A DNA stretch of 64,000 nt from Selenomonas ruminantium AC2024. Its GTDB lineage: Bacteria > Bacillota > Negativicutes > Selenomonadales > Selenomonadaceae. The stretch spans positions 2,728,001 to 2,792,000 of the forward strand of contig NZ_JIAC01000001.1 in assembly GCF_000687995.1 (NCBI RefSeq), in the 5' to 3' direction. The translations under genes and the position numbers were made by a program. Position 1 is the stretch's first letter, and every line of letters begins with the position of its first letter. The notes under the pieces are model-generated. The model made no database searches. It was not told where the DNA came from and saw only the letters and a list, made by a program, of their open reading frames with translations. This document shows, in pieces, positions 28,621-36,975 of this stretch.

Positions 28621-28689
28621 TCTGAAATCCTCCCTAAAAATAGATAAATATTTATTTATGAAAATCCCTATTAGGATTGACACACAAAA

Positions 28690-29670
28690 TTATACTTTGA
28701 TTGTAACAATCTTTTGGATAACAAAATACCCTATCACTTCAAATGCCACTGCACCTACAACACACATCTTACCTATAGTTTCTGTAAATAGCGGTTGTAA
28801 ATAATTTGGATTTATCATCATCATCATAGCAGCAACACCTACAGGCAAAAGTGCTAGCACAATTCCTGACATTCTCCCCTGCGCAGTCAGTGCCATTACT
28901 TCCCGGCGCATCCTAATGCGCTCATTGATAGTCTCACTAATGGTATCCAATATCTGCGCCAGATTACCGCCCACCTGCCGTTGAATTACCACAGCAGTAA
29001 CCACAAGCTCAAAATCCGGACTATTAACCCGCCTCTGCATATTATCCAAGGCGGTTTCCAAATCCACGCCGATATTTACTTCATTAACAACCTTCTGCAC
29101 TTCCCGCCCGATAGGAGCATCCATCTCCCTGGCGATAAGTTCAAAGGCCTGCATAAAGCTAAAGCCTGCCCGCAGGGCGTTGGCTACCATGGTGAGCATA
29201 TCGCCCAGCTGGTTGGTAAATGCTTTTTGCCGCCGCTTGATGTAGATGTTCAGGAACAGCAAACCTGCCAGCACACCACCAGCGAAGGCCAGTAAAGCCA
29301 TCAGCGGCTCCAGTGTCGCGGCCAAGGTAATCACAGCACAGATGGCACCAAAGATGGCCAGCATTACTTCAAATTCAGAACCTAAGAGCGGCCAATCCGC
29401 CTGCTGCATTTTGAAGTCCATACTGTTGCCGCGATGTTGGAGGCGTTGGACGAAAAGGCCCGCCCGCCGCACGAACTCACGGAATCTATCCTTAGCCACC
29501 GCAGCCGTGCGCACACCGCGCAATTCCTGCTGACGCAAGCGTACCGCCGAGCCAGAGAAGTACTCCATGCGATTGACCAAATCTTTATGCTGCCGCATCT
29601 TGATGCGGATAAGCATCATCAGCAGGGCAAAGACCAGCAAGGTCACCGTCAAAGCTAGTGCAATTCTCAT
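28690..29670 (-). CDS. tadB: Tad pilus platform protein TadB (T2SS F family)
   Basis: This protein of 326 residues has an N-terminal helix, paired helices near residues 100-140 and the GspF domain beginning QLGDMLTMVANALRAGFSFM, with VQ-VGGNLAQILDTISETIN and two C-terminal helices. This fits TadB. I start at the ATG at 29670: its ATGA overlap with the stop of the preceding gene and the AAGGTG site fit better than a GTG at 29682. It is separated from tadA by flp and tadE. Confidence 0.9.
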   Translation of the reverse strand: MRIALALTVTLLVFALLMMLIRIKMRQHKDLVNRMEYFSGSAVRLRQQELRGVRTAAVAKDRFREFVRRAGLFVQRLQHRGNSMDFKMQQADWPLLGSEFEVMLAIFGAICAVITLAATLEPLMALLAFAGGVLAGLLFLNIYIKRRQKAFTNQLGDMLTMVANALRAGFSFMQAFELIAREMDAPIGREVQKVVNEVNIGVDLETALDNMQRRVNSPDFELVVTAVVIQRQVGGNLAQILDTISETINERIRMRREVMALTAQGRMSGIVLALLPVGVAAMMMMINPNYLQPLFTETIGKMCVVGAVAFEVIGYFVIQKIVTIKV

Positions 29671-30797
29671 ACGGCAGCCCACCTTATGCGATGCTGTCTG
29701 CCAATGATATTATCGGCCAGCCTGTCTACCTGCCGTGACAAGGGGCTGTCCGGACGGATATCCGTAGCCATCTTGCCCTTATCGGCGGCATCAGAAACAA
29801 TCGTATATTCATTGGGAATTATCTCCGTAACGGGATAGCCCAATTTTTGCGAAAGTTCCAGTTTGGAGCGAGAATCACATGGTTCCACACGAGTAAAGAT
29901 TACCTTTGCCCTGTCCTCCATATCCTCCCAATCCCGGAACACATCCAAAGCCCGTTTCATATGGTCAATCTCATAAGCACCATTTATCATGCTGACCAGG
30001 AATGTGGTATTAGAGCTTTCCGCCGCCGCAATGGAAGTCGGATTAAATCCTGCCGGTACATCAATGAGAATGTAGCGGAACAGGCTGCGGCTCATGGCGA
30101 TAAGGTTTTCCAGTTTGTCAATCTCCACCTTATCAATCATGTTCGGCGATGGTGTACCGCAAAGCACACTGACATTGGGCGCCACCGGCATAAAGTAAGA
30201 GCTGAGCGACGCCGGAGACAGGAACTTAGCATCCCGCACCGCTTCCACAATCGTGGTTTGAGGCGCAAGATTAAAGAACACGGCCATATCACCGAACTGC
30301 AAATCTGCATCGATGATGCCCACCGGCTCCCGCGTCTTTCGCGCGAGTGCCATGGCCAGATTGGCAATAAGAGTGGTCTTGCCGCTCTTGCCCTTGGGGC
30401 TGAAAAAAACCAATGTCTCCGCTCCGGCTTCGCTGCCCAGCCGTGAAAAAGTCTCCACGGTTTCCTGCAGTTCCATGCCAGTGAACGGCTTGATGATATA
30501 GCCCTTGGCACCAGCCTTGATACTGTGGCTGGCATTTTCCGCCTGCCACTTTTCCCCCATGCAGAGGATGGCCGCGCCGGGATAGGCCTTCTTGAACTCG
30601 TCAATAAGCCCCATGCCCCCGGGCTGCTCAATATCCAGTAATATCAGGTTGGGATTGAACACAGCCCCCTGCCCTAAGGCATCACTGACATTTTGGAATT
30701 TTGCCGCCAGGGTAAAATTCGGCGTATCATTTACCACCTGACCGAGCCGCTCCAGCATCAGTCTGTCCGACTCCGCCAGCAGTACGCGGTAATCCAT
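29667..30797 (-). CDS. cpaE: CpaE/TadZ-type pilus localisation ATPase with receiver domain
   Basis: This 376-residue protein has an N-terminal response-regulator-like receiver (phospho-acceptor candidate Asp55 in LILLD, conserved Lys103 in IIKP) fused to a ParA/MinD ATPase. Its Walker A is FFSPKGKSGKTT (about 131-142) and retains the signature lysine, and GIIDADLQFGDM carries the switch region. CpaE/TadZ proteins position the Tad machine at the pole. It is one of two such ATPases in the operon; the other lies directly upstream in transcription order. Confidence 0.9.
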   Translation of the reverse strand: MDYRVLLAESDRLMLERLGQVVNDTPNFTLAAKFQNVSDALGQGAVFNPNLILLDIEQPGGMGLIDEFKKAYPGAAILCMGEKWQAENASHSIKAGAKGYIIKPFTGMELQETVETFSRLGSEAGAETLVFFSPKGKSGKTTLIANLAMALARKTREPVGIIDADLQFGDMAVFFNLAPQTTIVEAVRDAKFLSPASLSSYFMPVAPNVSVLCGTPSPNMIDKVEIDKLENLIAMSRSLFRYILIDVPAGFNPTSIAAAESSNTTFLVSMINGAYEIDHMKRALDVFRDWEDMEDRAKVIFTRVEPCDSRSKLELSQKLGYPVTEIIPNEYTIVSDAADKGKMATDIRPDSPLSRQVDRLADNIIGRQHRIRWAAV

Positions 30798-30810
30798 GGC
30801 TTATCTCCTT

Positions 30811-31638
30811 TCAGCCAAAAATCCTGGCCAGCCAGGATTCCGGCACATCTTCATCCACTACATCATCGTCATAAACGCGATTGGTATAACGGGCTACCAA
30901 GTCCCGCAAAGCATCGCCCAGCTCACTTCCTTCGGAGCGGAGCACCAGTGGCACGCCCTCTTTGATGGAACGGCTGGCCGCCTGGAAGTCATTGGGGAGA
31001 ATATGGTAAAAAGGTTCTCCGAGCAGCTTTTCCACATCATCGATGCTGATACGAGTCTTGGCATTACTGCGGTTCAAAATCAAGCGAATCTTGTTCTTGT
31101 CGTAGTTGAGCTTTTTCAGCGTCTCCGCACCGATTTTCATATTCTTAATGGTAGGAATGAAATCCACAATGCCCAAAAAGCTGACAATAGTGGACAAATC
31201 CAGCAAAGCCAGATTGAGCTGACTGAACATGGACGTGGTATCCACCAACACATAGTCAAAGACTTTCTGCAACTTGCGAATCATGGCAATCGCCTTATCT
31301 GCATCGATATTGTAGGCTTCTTCCAAACGCTGGGGTGCCGGCAGTACATAGAACACCACATTGTGGTATTCGTAAGGCGTCAGAAATTCCTCCGCCCGCA
31401 CAGCATTTCCCTGCAAGCTCATGGCCTGCTGCAAATCGTAAACGGTGCGCTGAGGCATGAGCTGCAAATAATTGCTCACATCCCCAAACTGCAGGTCAAA
31501 GTCCACCAGGCAGACTTTTTTCCCCTGACGGGCCAGCTCCGAAGCCATATTCGTACTGATAAGGGTCTTACCCACCGCCGAAGCGGTGCTGAAAAAGGTG
31601 ATGACAACACCATTTATTTCCTGTGTAAATTCACCCAT
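30811..31638 (-). CDS. Second TadZ/MinD-like ATPase, no receiver domain
   Basis: This 275-residue ParA/MinD-type protein lacks a receiver domain. Its deviant Walker A reads FFSTASAVGKT (residues 15-25): the P-loop lysine is kept, but the signature lysine found in KGGxGKT is absent. LVDFDLQFGDVSNYLQL is the switch I region shared with CpaE. It is probably a paralogue of the next gene, perhaps forming a heterodimer with it or acting as a non-cycling membrane or polar anchor. That role is inferred. Confidence 0.8.
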   Translation of the reverse strand: MGEFTQEINGVVITFFSTASAVGKTLISTNMASELARQGKKVCLVDFDLQFGDVSNYLQLMPQRTVYDLQQAMSLQGNAVRAEEFLTPYEYHNVVFYVLPAPQRLEEAYNIDADKAIAMIRKLQKVFDYVLVDTTSMFSQLNLALLDLSTIVSFLGIVDFIPTIKNMKIGAETLKKLNYDKNKIRLILNRSNAKTRISIDDVEKLLGEPFYHILPNDFQAASRSIKEGVPLVLRSEGSELGDALRDLVARYTNRVYDDDVVDEDVPESWLARIFG

Positions 31639-31655
31639 AATTTCTCGAAGTCTCC

Positions 31656-33164
31656 TTAATTGCCCTGACTGCCACTTACCGGCATGATATTGTCTAAGGG
31701 ACTGGTTTCATCCTGAACCGCTACCTTTTTCTTCTTGTCCGGCTTCTCCGGAATGGGGCCGTTCACATCCACACTCTGCATATCCCGCACTTCACGGCGG
31801 CTGTCGTTGAAGTAATCCGCCATCTTATCCGACATCTTCACTTCCGTACGCTCATTAACCACCCGCGGCGTCAACAGAATCATGATTTCCGATTTCTGAC
31901 GGCTGTCATTGTGATATTTGAACAGCTCACCCAAGATGGGAATATCGCCTAACAAAGGCACCTTCTGTACGATTTTGCTATCCTCGGAATTTAAGAGACC
32001 GCCGATAGCCATGGTCATGCCCGAAGGAATATTCACAACGGTCTGAGCAGAACGCGTAGACAATCCCGGCATATTATAGCCGTTGGCTGAAACACTGTTT
32101 GTCCAATCCAAACGGCTGACTTCCGCATTGATTTTCGCGGTAATATTTCCCTGTTTATCCACCGTAGGATTGATGAGGTTCAAGGAAATACCATAAGGTT
32201 TGTATTCTACCGTAATATTGTTGCTCGAAGAAGATGCAACTGGGTAAGGAATCTGACCGCCTACCAGAATGCCGGCAGACTTGCCACTCATGGTCGTAAT
32301 ATTGGGGCGGGAAACTACGCGAGCCTTGCCCTGCTCCACGAGCAGTTTAAGCTGGGCATTAATCTTGGAAAAATGCGTATAGAGCCAGTTCCGGTTATAC
32401 CAATGGCTTCCCTTGGAGCGCTGAGCACCAAAACTTTCACCTGCGTAGAAAGTTCCCGGTTCATTCAGCGTTATGCCTCCCGTCGTACTGCCGTCCGTCG
32501 TCTGCGACGAATAAGTTATCCCTAATTTCTTTGCCTCATCGGAATTAATCTCGATAACCAGGGCTTCCATATTTATTTGGTCAGGATTCTCCATATCCAG
32601 AAGGTTAATAACCCGCGCACTGCTGTCTCTCTGCTCCTCTGTCGTTACTGACGTCGTAACCGTACTCGAACCGCTTTTGCCCAAATTCATCGTATCACTT
32701 TTGGTATTCGTGGGGTCATCTCCCACATAAAGGCAGGCAACCTTGAAGGCTAAATCCTTTTCATACTGATTATTGACTGTGCCGCGCAAAAGCACTCTGT
32801 TGTTTACCATCTGCACGGTCACGCCCGGCAAATTAATAGCCTTTTCAATGGCTGCGGCCAGACCTTTATCTTCATTATTTACGCTGACGGTGAAATCCTG
32901 ACGCATTCCATTTGCCGTCCAGACGTTTATTGTCGTGGTTCCCTGCTTTATCGCTACGATATTGATGGCAAACTTGCCCAGTTCCTGCACATCAGCAATC
33001 TTGGGGTTGCCGACAGCTACTCTTGTAATCGCGCTGTTGGTGCTCAAATAATAAGCCTGATTAACACCGAGCCACAAAGGCTGTGCATAGGCATAAGCCG
33101 GAGCCGGTGCCATGATAGTAGTCACCGCTGCCATTCCCAGCGCGATTTTCGTTCCTGTATACAA
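31656..33164 (-). CDS. cpaC: Tad secretin RcpA/CpaC
   Basis: This protein of about 502 residues has a signal peptide (TKIALGMAAVTTIMAPAPAYA), a pilus-secretin N-terminal domain (YYLSTNSAITRVAVGNPKIA), a BON-like segment (VTVQMVNNRVLLRGTV) and the secretin domain with LNLINPTVDKQG, SRLDWTNSV and GLLNSEDSKIVQKVPLLGDI. It should form the outer-membrane pore for the pilus. I place the start at a TTG (33164) that follows AGGGAGG by 6 nt and directly follows the cpaB stop. The C-terminal tail after residue 440 is lysine-rich and probably unstructured. Confidence 0.9.
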   Translation of the reverse strand: MYTGTKIALGMAAVTTIMAPAPAYAYAQPLWLGVNQAYYLSTNSAITRVAVGNPKIADVQELGKFAINIVAIKQGTTTINVWTANGMRQDFTVSVNNEDKGLAAAIEKAINLPGVTVQMVNNRVLLRGTVNNQYEKDLAFKVACLYVGDDPTNTKSDTMNLGKSGSSTVTTSVTTEEQRDSSARVINLLDMENPDQINMEALVIEINSDEAKKLGITYSSQTTDGSTTGGITLNEPGTFYAGESFGAQRSKGSHWYNRNWLYTHFSKINAQLKLLVEQGKARVVSRPNITTMSGKSAGILVGGQIPYPVASSSSNNITVEYKPYGISLNLINPTVDKQGNITAKINAEVSRLDWTNSVSANGYNMPGLSTRSAQTVVNIPSGMTMAIGGLLNSEDSKIVQKVPLLGDIPILGELFKYHNDSRQKSEIMILLTPRVVNERTEVKMSDKMADYFNDSRREVRDMQSVDVNGPIPEKPDKKKKVAVQDETSPLDNIMPVSGSQGN

Positions 33165-33165
33165 T

Positions 33166-34107
33166 TTAGTCCTCCCTGTTATTCTTCGTACCACGGATTA
33201 TGGTAAAACTTCCACTCTGTGCTGCAGGCTTAGCAGGCTGCGCGCTGGCAGCTGCCGGAGCAGGCGCTGGTGCCGGAGCAGGTGCTGGTTTTGGCGCACT
33301 AGCCTTCGGCGCCGTTTCCATCTTGCGTTCACCGGGAATCACATAATCCGTATTAATCGTAAAAATATCCGTGGGAGCTACAGGACGAAGCACCAGATAA
33401 ATCGTTCCCTTCTGGGAAGCCGTTGCTACTTTGAGCGCCTCATCCAGCGGCAGGGCCAACGTTGCTGTAGCCATAGCATCGCCGCTGCCCTTAATGGCAC
33501 CTTCATTGCCATCTTTCTTGCTGTCAGCAGATTTTTTCTCGTCCACTTCTGCCGCCGAGCCGCCCGTCTTATTAATGGCCAGGAGCTGCACATTCTGCAA
33601 GAGAATTTCGCCCCGCAGGCCGCTTTCCTTCGTTCCGGAAACCACCATTACATCCACATAATCGCCTGGTTTTGCAAAGCCAGAAACACCGGTAATATCG
33701 GTAATTGCTACAGACACCGCGCGGCAGTTGGGAGGAATCGTTCCGGTAAACCCAGCCATGCGAACATCCGCATAAACTTTTTTCGTGGTCAGAATATCAC
33801 CCTGCTGAATCGCAACGCTCGTGGGGCTGCCCGTAATCTCGCCTACCTCACGCACGGCTTCGGCAGGTACCACATCAGCCGGCATATCCACGACTTTCAG
33901 CATATTATCCTTGATAATCGTGCGTTCTGGAATATCCTGCTTGGCTACTACAACCTTCACCATCTCTACCTTAGGTCCATCCTGAGCAGAACTTTCTGTG
34001 CCGGATAATGACATATACACCATCAATCCCAACAGACAACTGACAAATACAGCCAGCGACACCCACTGCTTATAGGTAAGTTTTGTTTCCAACAACCACT
34101 TTTTCAT
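33166..34107 (-). CDS. cpaB: Flp pilus assembly protein CpaB/RcpC
   Basis: This 313-residue protein has one N-terminal membrane helix (WVSLAVFVSCLLGLMVYMSL), a SAF domain (about residues 50-120, VVVAKQDIPERTIIKDNM) and the RcpC domain with GFAKPGDYVDVMVVSG. The C-terminus carries an alanine-proline repeat (PAPAPAPAPA), probably a periplasmic spacer. CpaB assists secretin function, perhaps through peptidoglycan contact. It is the first gene of the ten-gene pilus operon and has a leader of about 115 nt. Confidence 0.9.
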   Translation of the reverse strand: MKKWLLETKLTYKQWVSLAVFVSCLLGLMVYMSLSGTESSAQDGPKVEMVKVVVAKQDIPERTIIKDNMLKVVDMPADVVPAEAVREVGEITGSPTSVAIQQGDILTTKKVYADVRMAGFTGTIPPNCRAVSVAITDITGVSGFAKPGDYVDVMVVSGTKESGLRGEILLQNVQLLAINKTGGSAAEVDEKKSADSKKDGNEGAIKGSGDAMATATLALPLDEALKVATASQKGTIYLVLRPVAPTDIFTINTDYVIPGERKMETAPKASAPKPAPAPAPAPAPAAASAQPAKPAAQSGSFTIIRGTKNNRED

Positions 34108-34137
34108 CTGTTCCCATCCTTAAAATGCGACTACCTC

Positions 34138-34179
34138 GGCGTTCTAAGAGATGCATCTAGGCTTTTAGTCTCAAACGCC
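34138..34179 (-). promoter_or_regulatory. Unclassified leader structure of the Tad operon
   Basis: The arms GGCGTT and AACGCC enclose a segment that itself contains the palindrome AGATGCATCT. The structure lies in the untranslated leader, 31 nt before the cpaB start. It does not match a riboswitch consensus that I can recognise. Confidence 0.35.
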
Positions 34180-34228
34180 TTAATCTTTCCTTAAAGTTTC
34201 TCTAATCACTTTCTAATGAATTGTTAAC

Positions 34229-34268
34229 AGAATAACACCTTTATATCGGAAAAGTCAACACTTTTCCG
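34229..34268 (-). promoter_or_regulatory. Tad operon promoter with an overlapping inverted repeat
   Basis: The minus strand has TTGACT (34253-34258), 18 nt, TATTCT (34229-34234). The -35 box is embedded in a perfect inverted repeat CGGAAAAG-6-CTTTTCCG (34247-34268), a likely operator. Confidence 0.55.
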
Positions 34269-34399
34269 GTTATTTTTTGTAAATTGTAGTAAAATAGGTG
34301 ATAAATCATATGAATTCCCCCATATCTAAACTAAGACTTAAGTCCCTAGCATTTGCTTTTTTTGCCCATTAACGGTAAACTAGGCTTGAGGTGAGATTC

Positions 34400-35041
34400 A
34401 TGTTGTTCATACTAAAACTATTCATAGCCGTTATTTGTGCTGTAAGTGGTGCTATCGCAGGCAATCACTGGATTGCAAAACTCTATCGCACAAAAGAAAA
34501 TATTCTCAGCTTTCCCCATAAGATTTTTGCCCAACACGAAAGCCGCAAGCGTTATCTGCCTGGCGTGCTCGGAATGCTTATGGCTTTCTATTTACTAAAT
34601 ATTAGTTCTACAGTCCTAAGTCATTTTTTTGGCTTGTTTTTCATCTATTTCCTTATTCTCTTTACTTTTACTGACTTCGAGCAAGAGGTTATTTTCGATG
34701 TCATGTTACTCCCTTTTGCACTACTAGGACTTCTTTCCTCTATTCTTAACGGTTATCCCGTACTCGACCATCTCGCTGCGGGATTGGGCGGCGGCATCCT
34801 GTTCCTGGTGCTGGCCATCCTGACCCGCGGGGGCATTGGCGGCGGTGATATCAAACTGATTGCCGCCTTGGGACTGTGGCTCGGCAGCAGCCAGCTTCTC
34901 GATGTCATTGTCATGGGATTGATTGCCGGCGGCATTGGTGCGTTCCTGCTCATGAAATTTGCGCATAAAAAAAAGACCGATACTTTTGCGTATGGTCCTT
35001 TTTTTACAGTTGCTGCATTGCTGCAGTTATTCGTATCGTAA
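34400..35041 (+). CDS. Prepilin peptidase (A24 family, TadV/CpaA-like)
   Basis: This membrane protein of about 213 residues carries the two aspartates of type IV prepilin peptidases: FTDFEQEVIFD in the middle, and GGGDIKLIAALGLWLG. It lacks the N-terminal cysteine zinc motif and methylase part, which fits the TadV class. It should process the Flp and TadE prepilins of the adjacent divergent operon. The ATG at 34400 has GAGG 8 nt upstream. The first half is AT-rich and the part from about 34750 is GC-rich. Its end overlaps the convergent MacB-like gene by 15 bp. Confidence 0.9.
   Translation: MLFILKLFIAVICAVSGAIAGNHWIAKLYRTKENILSFPHKIFAQHESRKRYLPGVLGMLMAFYLLNISSTVLSHFFGLFFIYFLILFTFTDFEQEVIFDVMLLPFALLGLLSSILNGYPVLDHLAAGLGGGILFLVLAILTRGGIGGGDIKLIAALGLWLGSSQLLDVIVMGLIAGGIGAFLLMKFAHKKKTDTFAYGPFFTVAALLQLFVS
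34967..35005. terminator. Terminator-like hairpin inside the prepilin peptidase gene
   Basis: A-rich and T-rich arms flank GACC...GGTCC with an inner ATAC/GTAT pairing, giving T-runs on both strands. It lies 22 bp beyond the stop of the convergent efflux permease gene and would end that operon, although it encodes the peptidase residues KKKTDTFAYGPFF. Confidence 0.6.
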
Positions 35042-36244
35042 TGCCTCAATGGGGTCGAGCTTAGCTGCTTTTCGCGCAGGATAGATGCCAAAGAACAGAC
35101 CAATGCCCACGGAAAAGATAAACGATATGATAATCGGGGTGATGGTGATAACCGTCGTGAAGTTGCCCACTTTGGCAATGATTTGTGAGACACCGCAGCC
35201 GACAATGATACCAATTATGCCGCCGATTATGCCAATGACCATGGATTCAATGAGGAACTGGGTCATGATGTTCATAAAAGTAGCGCCCAAAGCCTTGCGA
35301 ATACCAATTTCCCTCGTACGCTCGGTGACGGACACCATCATGATATTCATGATGCCGATACCGCCAACAATCAGGGAAATTCCGGCGATTGCGCCCAGCA
35401 GCAGGGTCAGCATGGAGGTGGACTGATTCACCGTTTCCATCAGGCTCGTGAGGTTGCGGACGTTGAAATCATCATCCTTGCCCGCAAGGATATGATGACG
35501 GGAGCGCAGAAGATTTTCAATTTCAGCCTGCACCTGCTCCATCTTTTCCTGACTGGAAACCTGCACGTTGATGGACTGGACATAGGTAATGCCCAACATG
35601 CGTTCCTGCGCCGTGGTCAAGGGAATGTAAATCACATCATCCTGGTCCTGTCCCACAGAGGACTGACCCTTGGATTCCAACAGGCCGATAACCTTGAAGG
35701 GCTGATTGTTAATACGGATATTCTTGCCCACCGGATTTTCCTTGGCAAAGAGATTAGACGCAACCGTGGTGCCGATTACGGCCACGCGGTTGCGTTTATT
35801 CATATCATCCGCAGTGATAAAGGAACCGTAGCCGATGGTCAGCGAGCGGATGGACATAAATTCTGCCGTTACGCCCTGCACACTGGTTTTCCAGTTGTTA
35901 TTGCCATAGACAATCTGATAGGACGAGGACACCGAAGGCGACACATAATCAATATTTTTGATTTTATCCTTGATGGCCTTGGCATCGTCATATTTCAGCG
36001 TCTGCATGGAGCCGGCCGCACCGCGCACGCCGCCTCTATTGGAGGAGCCTGGCGAGATAATCAGCATGTTGGAGCCGAGGCTCGCAATGGAGTTCGTGAC
36101 ATTACTGCGCACGCCCATGCCGACGGACACCAACGCAATCACAGCGGCCACACCGATAATGATGCCCAGCATGGTGAGCAGGCTGCGCATTTTATTGGCG
36201 TAGAGGGAAGTCAGCGCCATCTGGAAGCTTTCACTAAATAACAT
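35027..36244 (-). CDS. MacB-type ABC transporter permease
   Basis: This 405-residue permease has the MacB/FtsX layout: one N-terminal membrane helix (MRSLLTMLGIIIGVAAVIAL), a large periplasmic MacB_PCD domain (about residues 45-250), then three helices with GGIGIMNIMMVSVTERTREI and a C-terminal YPARKAAKLDPIEALRYE. ABC proteins of this kind work as mechanotransmitters with a MacA adaptor and a TolC channel. Unlike E. coli MacB, the ATPase is a separate protein. The start overlaps the ATPase gene by 11 bp. Confidence 0.92.
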   Translation of the reverse strand: MLFSESFQMALTSLYANKMRSLLTMLGIIIGVAAVIALVSVGMGVRSNVTNSIASLGSNMLIISPGSSNRGGVRGAAGSMQTLKYDDAKAIKDKIKNIDYVSPSVSSSYQIVYGNNNWKTSVQGVTAEFMSIRSLTIGYGSFITADDMNKRNRVAVIGTTVASNLFAKENPVGKNIRINNQPFKVIGLLESKGQSSVGQDQDDVIYIPLTTAQERMLGITYVQSINVQVSSQEKMEQVQAEIENLLRSRHHILAGKDDDFNVRNLTSLMETVNQSTSMLTLLLGAIAGISLIVGGIGIMNIMMVSVTERTREIGIRKALGATFMNIMTQFLIESMVIGIIGGIIGIIVGCGVSQIIAKVGNFTTVITITPIIISFIFSVGIGLFFGIYPARKAAKLDPIEALRYE

Positions 36245-36956
36245 CCATCACCACGCCCCTTCCTTCGTCCCGGGTGATTTTTCCATCCCGCACCAACAGC
36301 TGACGGCTGGCACAGGCAGCAATTTCCGGCTCATGGGTAACGAGAATTATGGTACGGCCCATGCCGTGCATCTTCTGGAAAATCTCCATGATTTCCTTGG
36401 TGGATTTCGTATCGAGATTACCGGTCGGTTCATCGGCCATAATGATATGCGGGTCATTGACGAGTGCCCGGGCGATGGCCACGCGCTGCCGCTGACCGCC
36501 GGAAAGTTCATTGGGCTGATGTTCCGCCCGGTCGGCAAGGCCCACTGCTTCTAAAAAGTGCATGGCCTTTTCCAGCCGTTCCTTGCGCCCCACGCCGGAA
36601 TAAACCAACGGCAGGGCCACGTTTTCGAGTGCCGAAATGCGGGACAACAGATTGAAGTTCTGAAAGACAAAGCCGATTTTCTTGTTGCGGGTAACTGCCA
36701 GCTTATCATCGCTGAGGCCAGCTACTTCCTGACCGTCCAGTTTATAAGAGCCGACCGTGGGACGGTCAAGGCAGCCCAGAATATTCATCAATGTGGATTT
36801 GCCGGAACCGGAGGGTCCCATCAGGGCGGCAAATTCGCCCTGATAGATGTTGGTGGTGATGCCGTCCAAGGCTGCCACCGTTTCCCCGCCGATTTTGTAA
36901 AGTTTTTTGATATCCTTCAGCTGGATGGTGGCAATTCGCTTTTCGTTGTTCGTCAT
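36234..36956 (-). CDS. MacB/LolD-type ABC transporter ATP-binding protein
   Basis: This protein of about 240 residues contains Walker A (GPSGSGKST), the Q-loop (VFQNFNLL), the signature LSGGQRQRVAIARAL, Walker B (IIMADEPTG) and the H-loop (ILVTHEPEIA). It energises the permease encoded downstream. The ATG at 36956 is chosen over a GTG at 36998 that lies inside the preceding gene. The substrate of the export system is unknown; macrolides, peptides and siderophores are all possible for this family. Confidence 0.93.
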   Translation of the reverse strand: MTNNEKRIATIQLKDIKKLYKIGGETVAALDGITTNIYQGEFAALMGPSGSGKSTLMNILGCLDRPTVGSYKLDGQEVAGLSDDKLAVTRNKKIGFVFQNFNLLSRISALENVALPLVYSGVGRKERLEKAMHFLEAVGLADRAEHQPNELSGGQRQRVAIARALVNDPHIIMADEPTGNLDTKSTKEIMEIFQKMHGMGRTIILVTHEPEIAACASRQLLVRDGKITRDEGRGVVMDVI

Positions 36957-36975
36957 CGCGTTCTTACCACCTTCC

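Noticed and set aside
34138-34179. Possible cyclic-di-GMP-I riboswitch in the Tad operon leader
   Set aside because: The segment has an AAAGCC-like piece and would fit pilus control, but the tetraloop/receptor hairpin and the conserved 3' half are missing and the region is too short.
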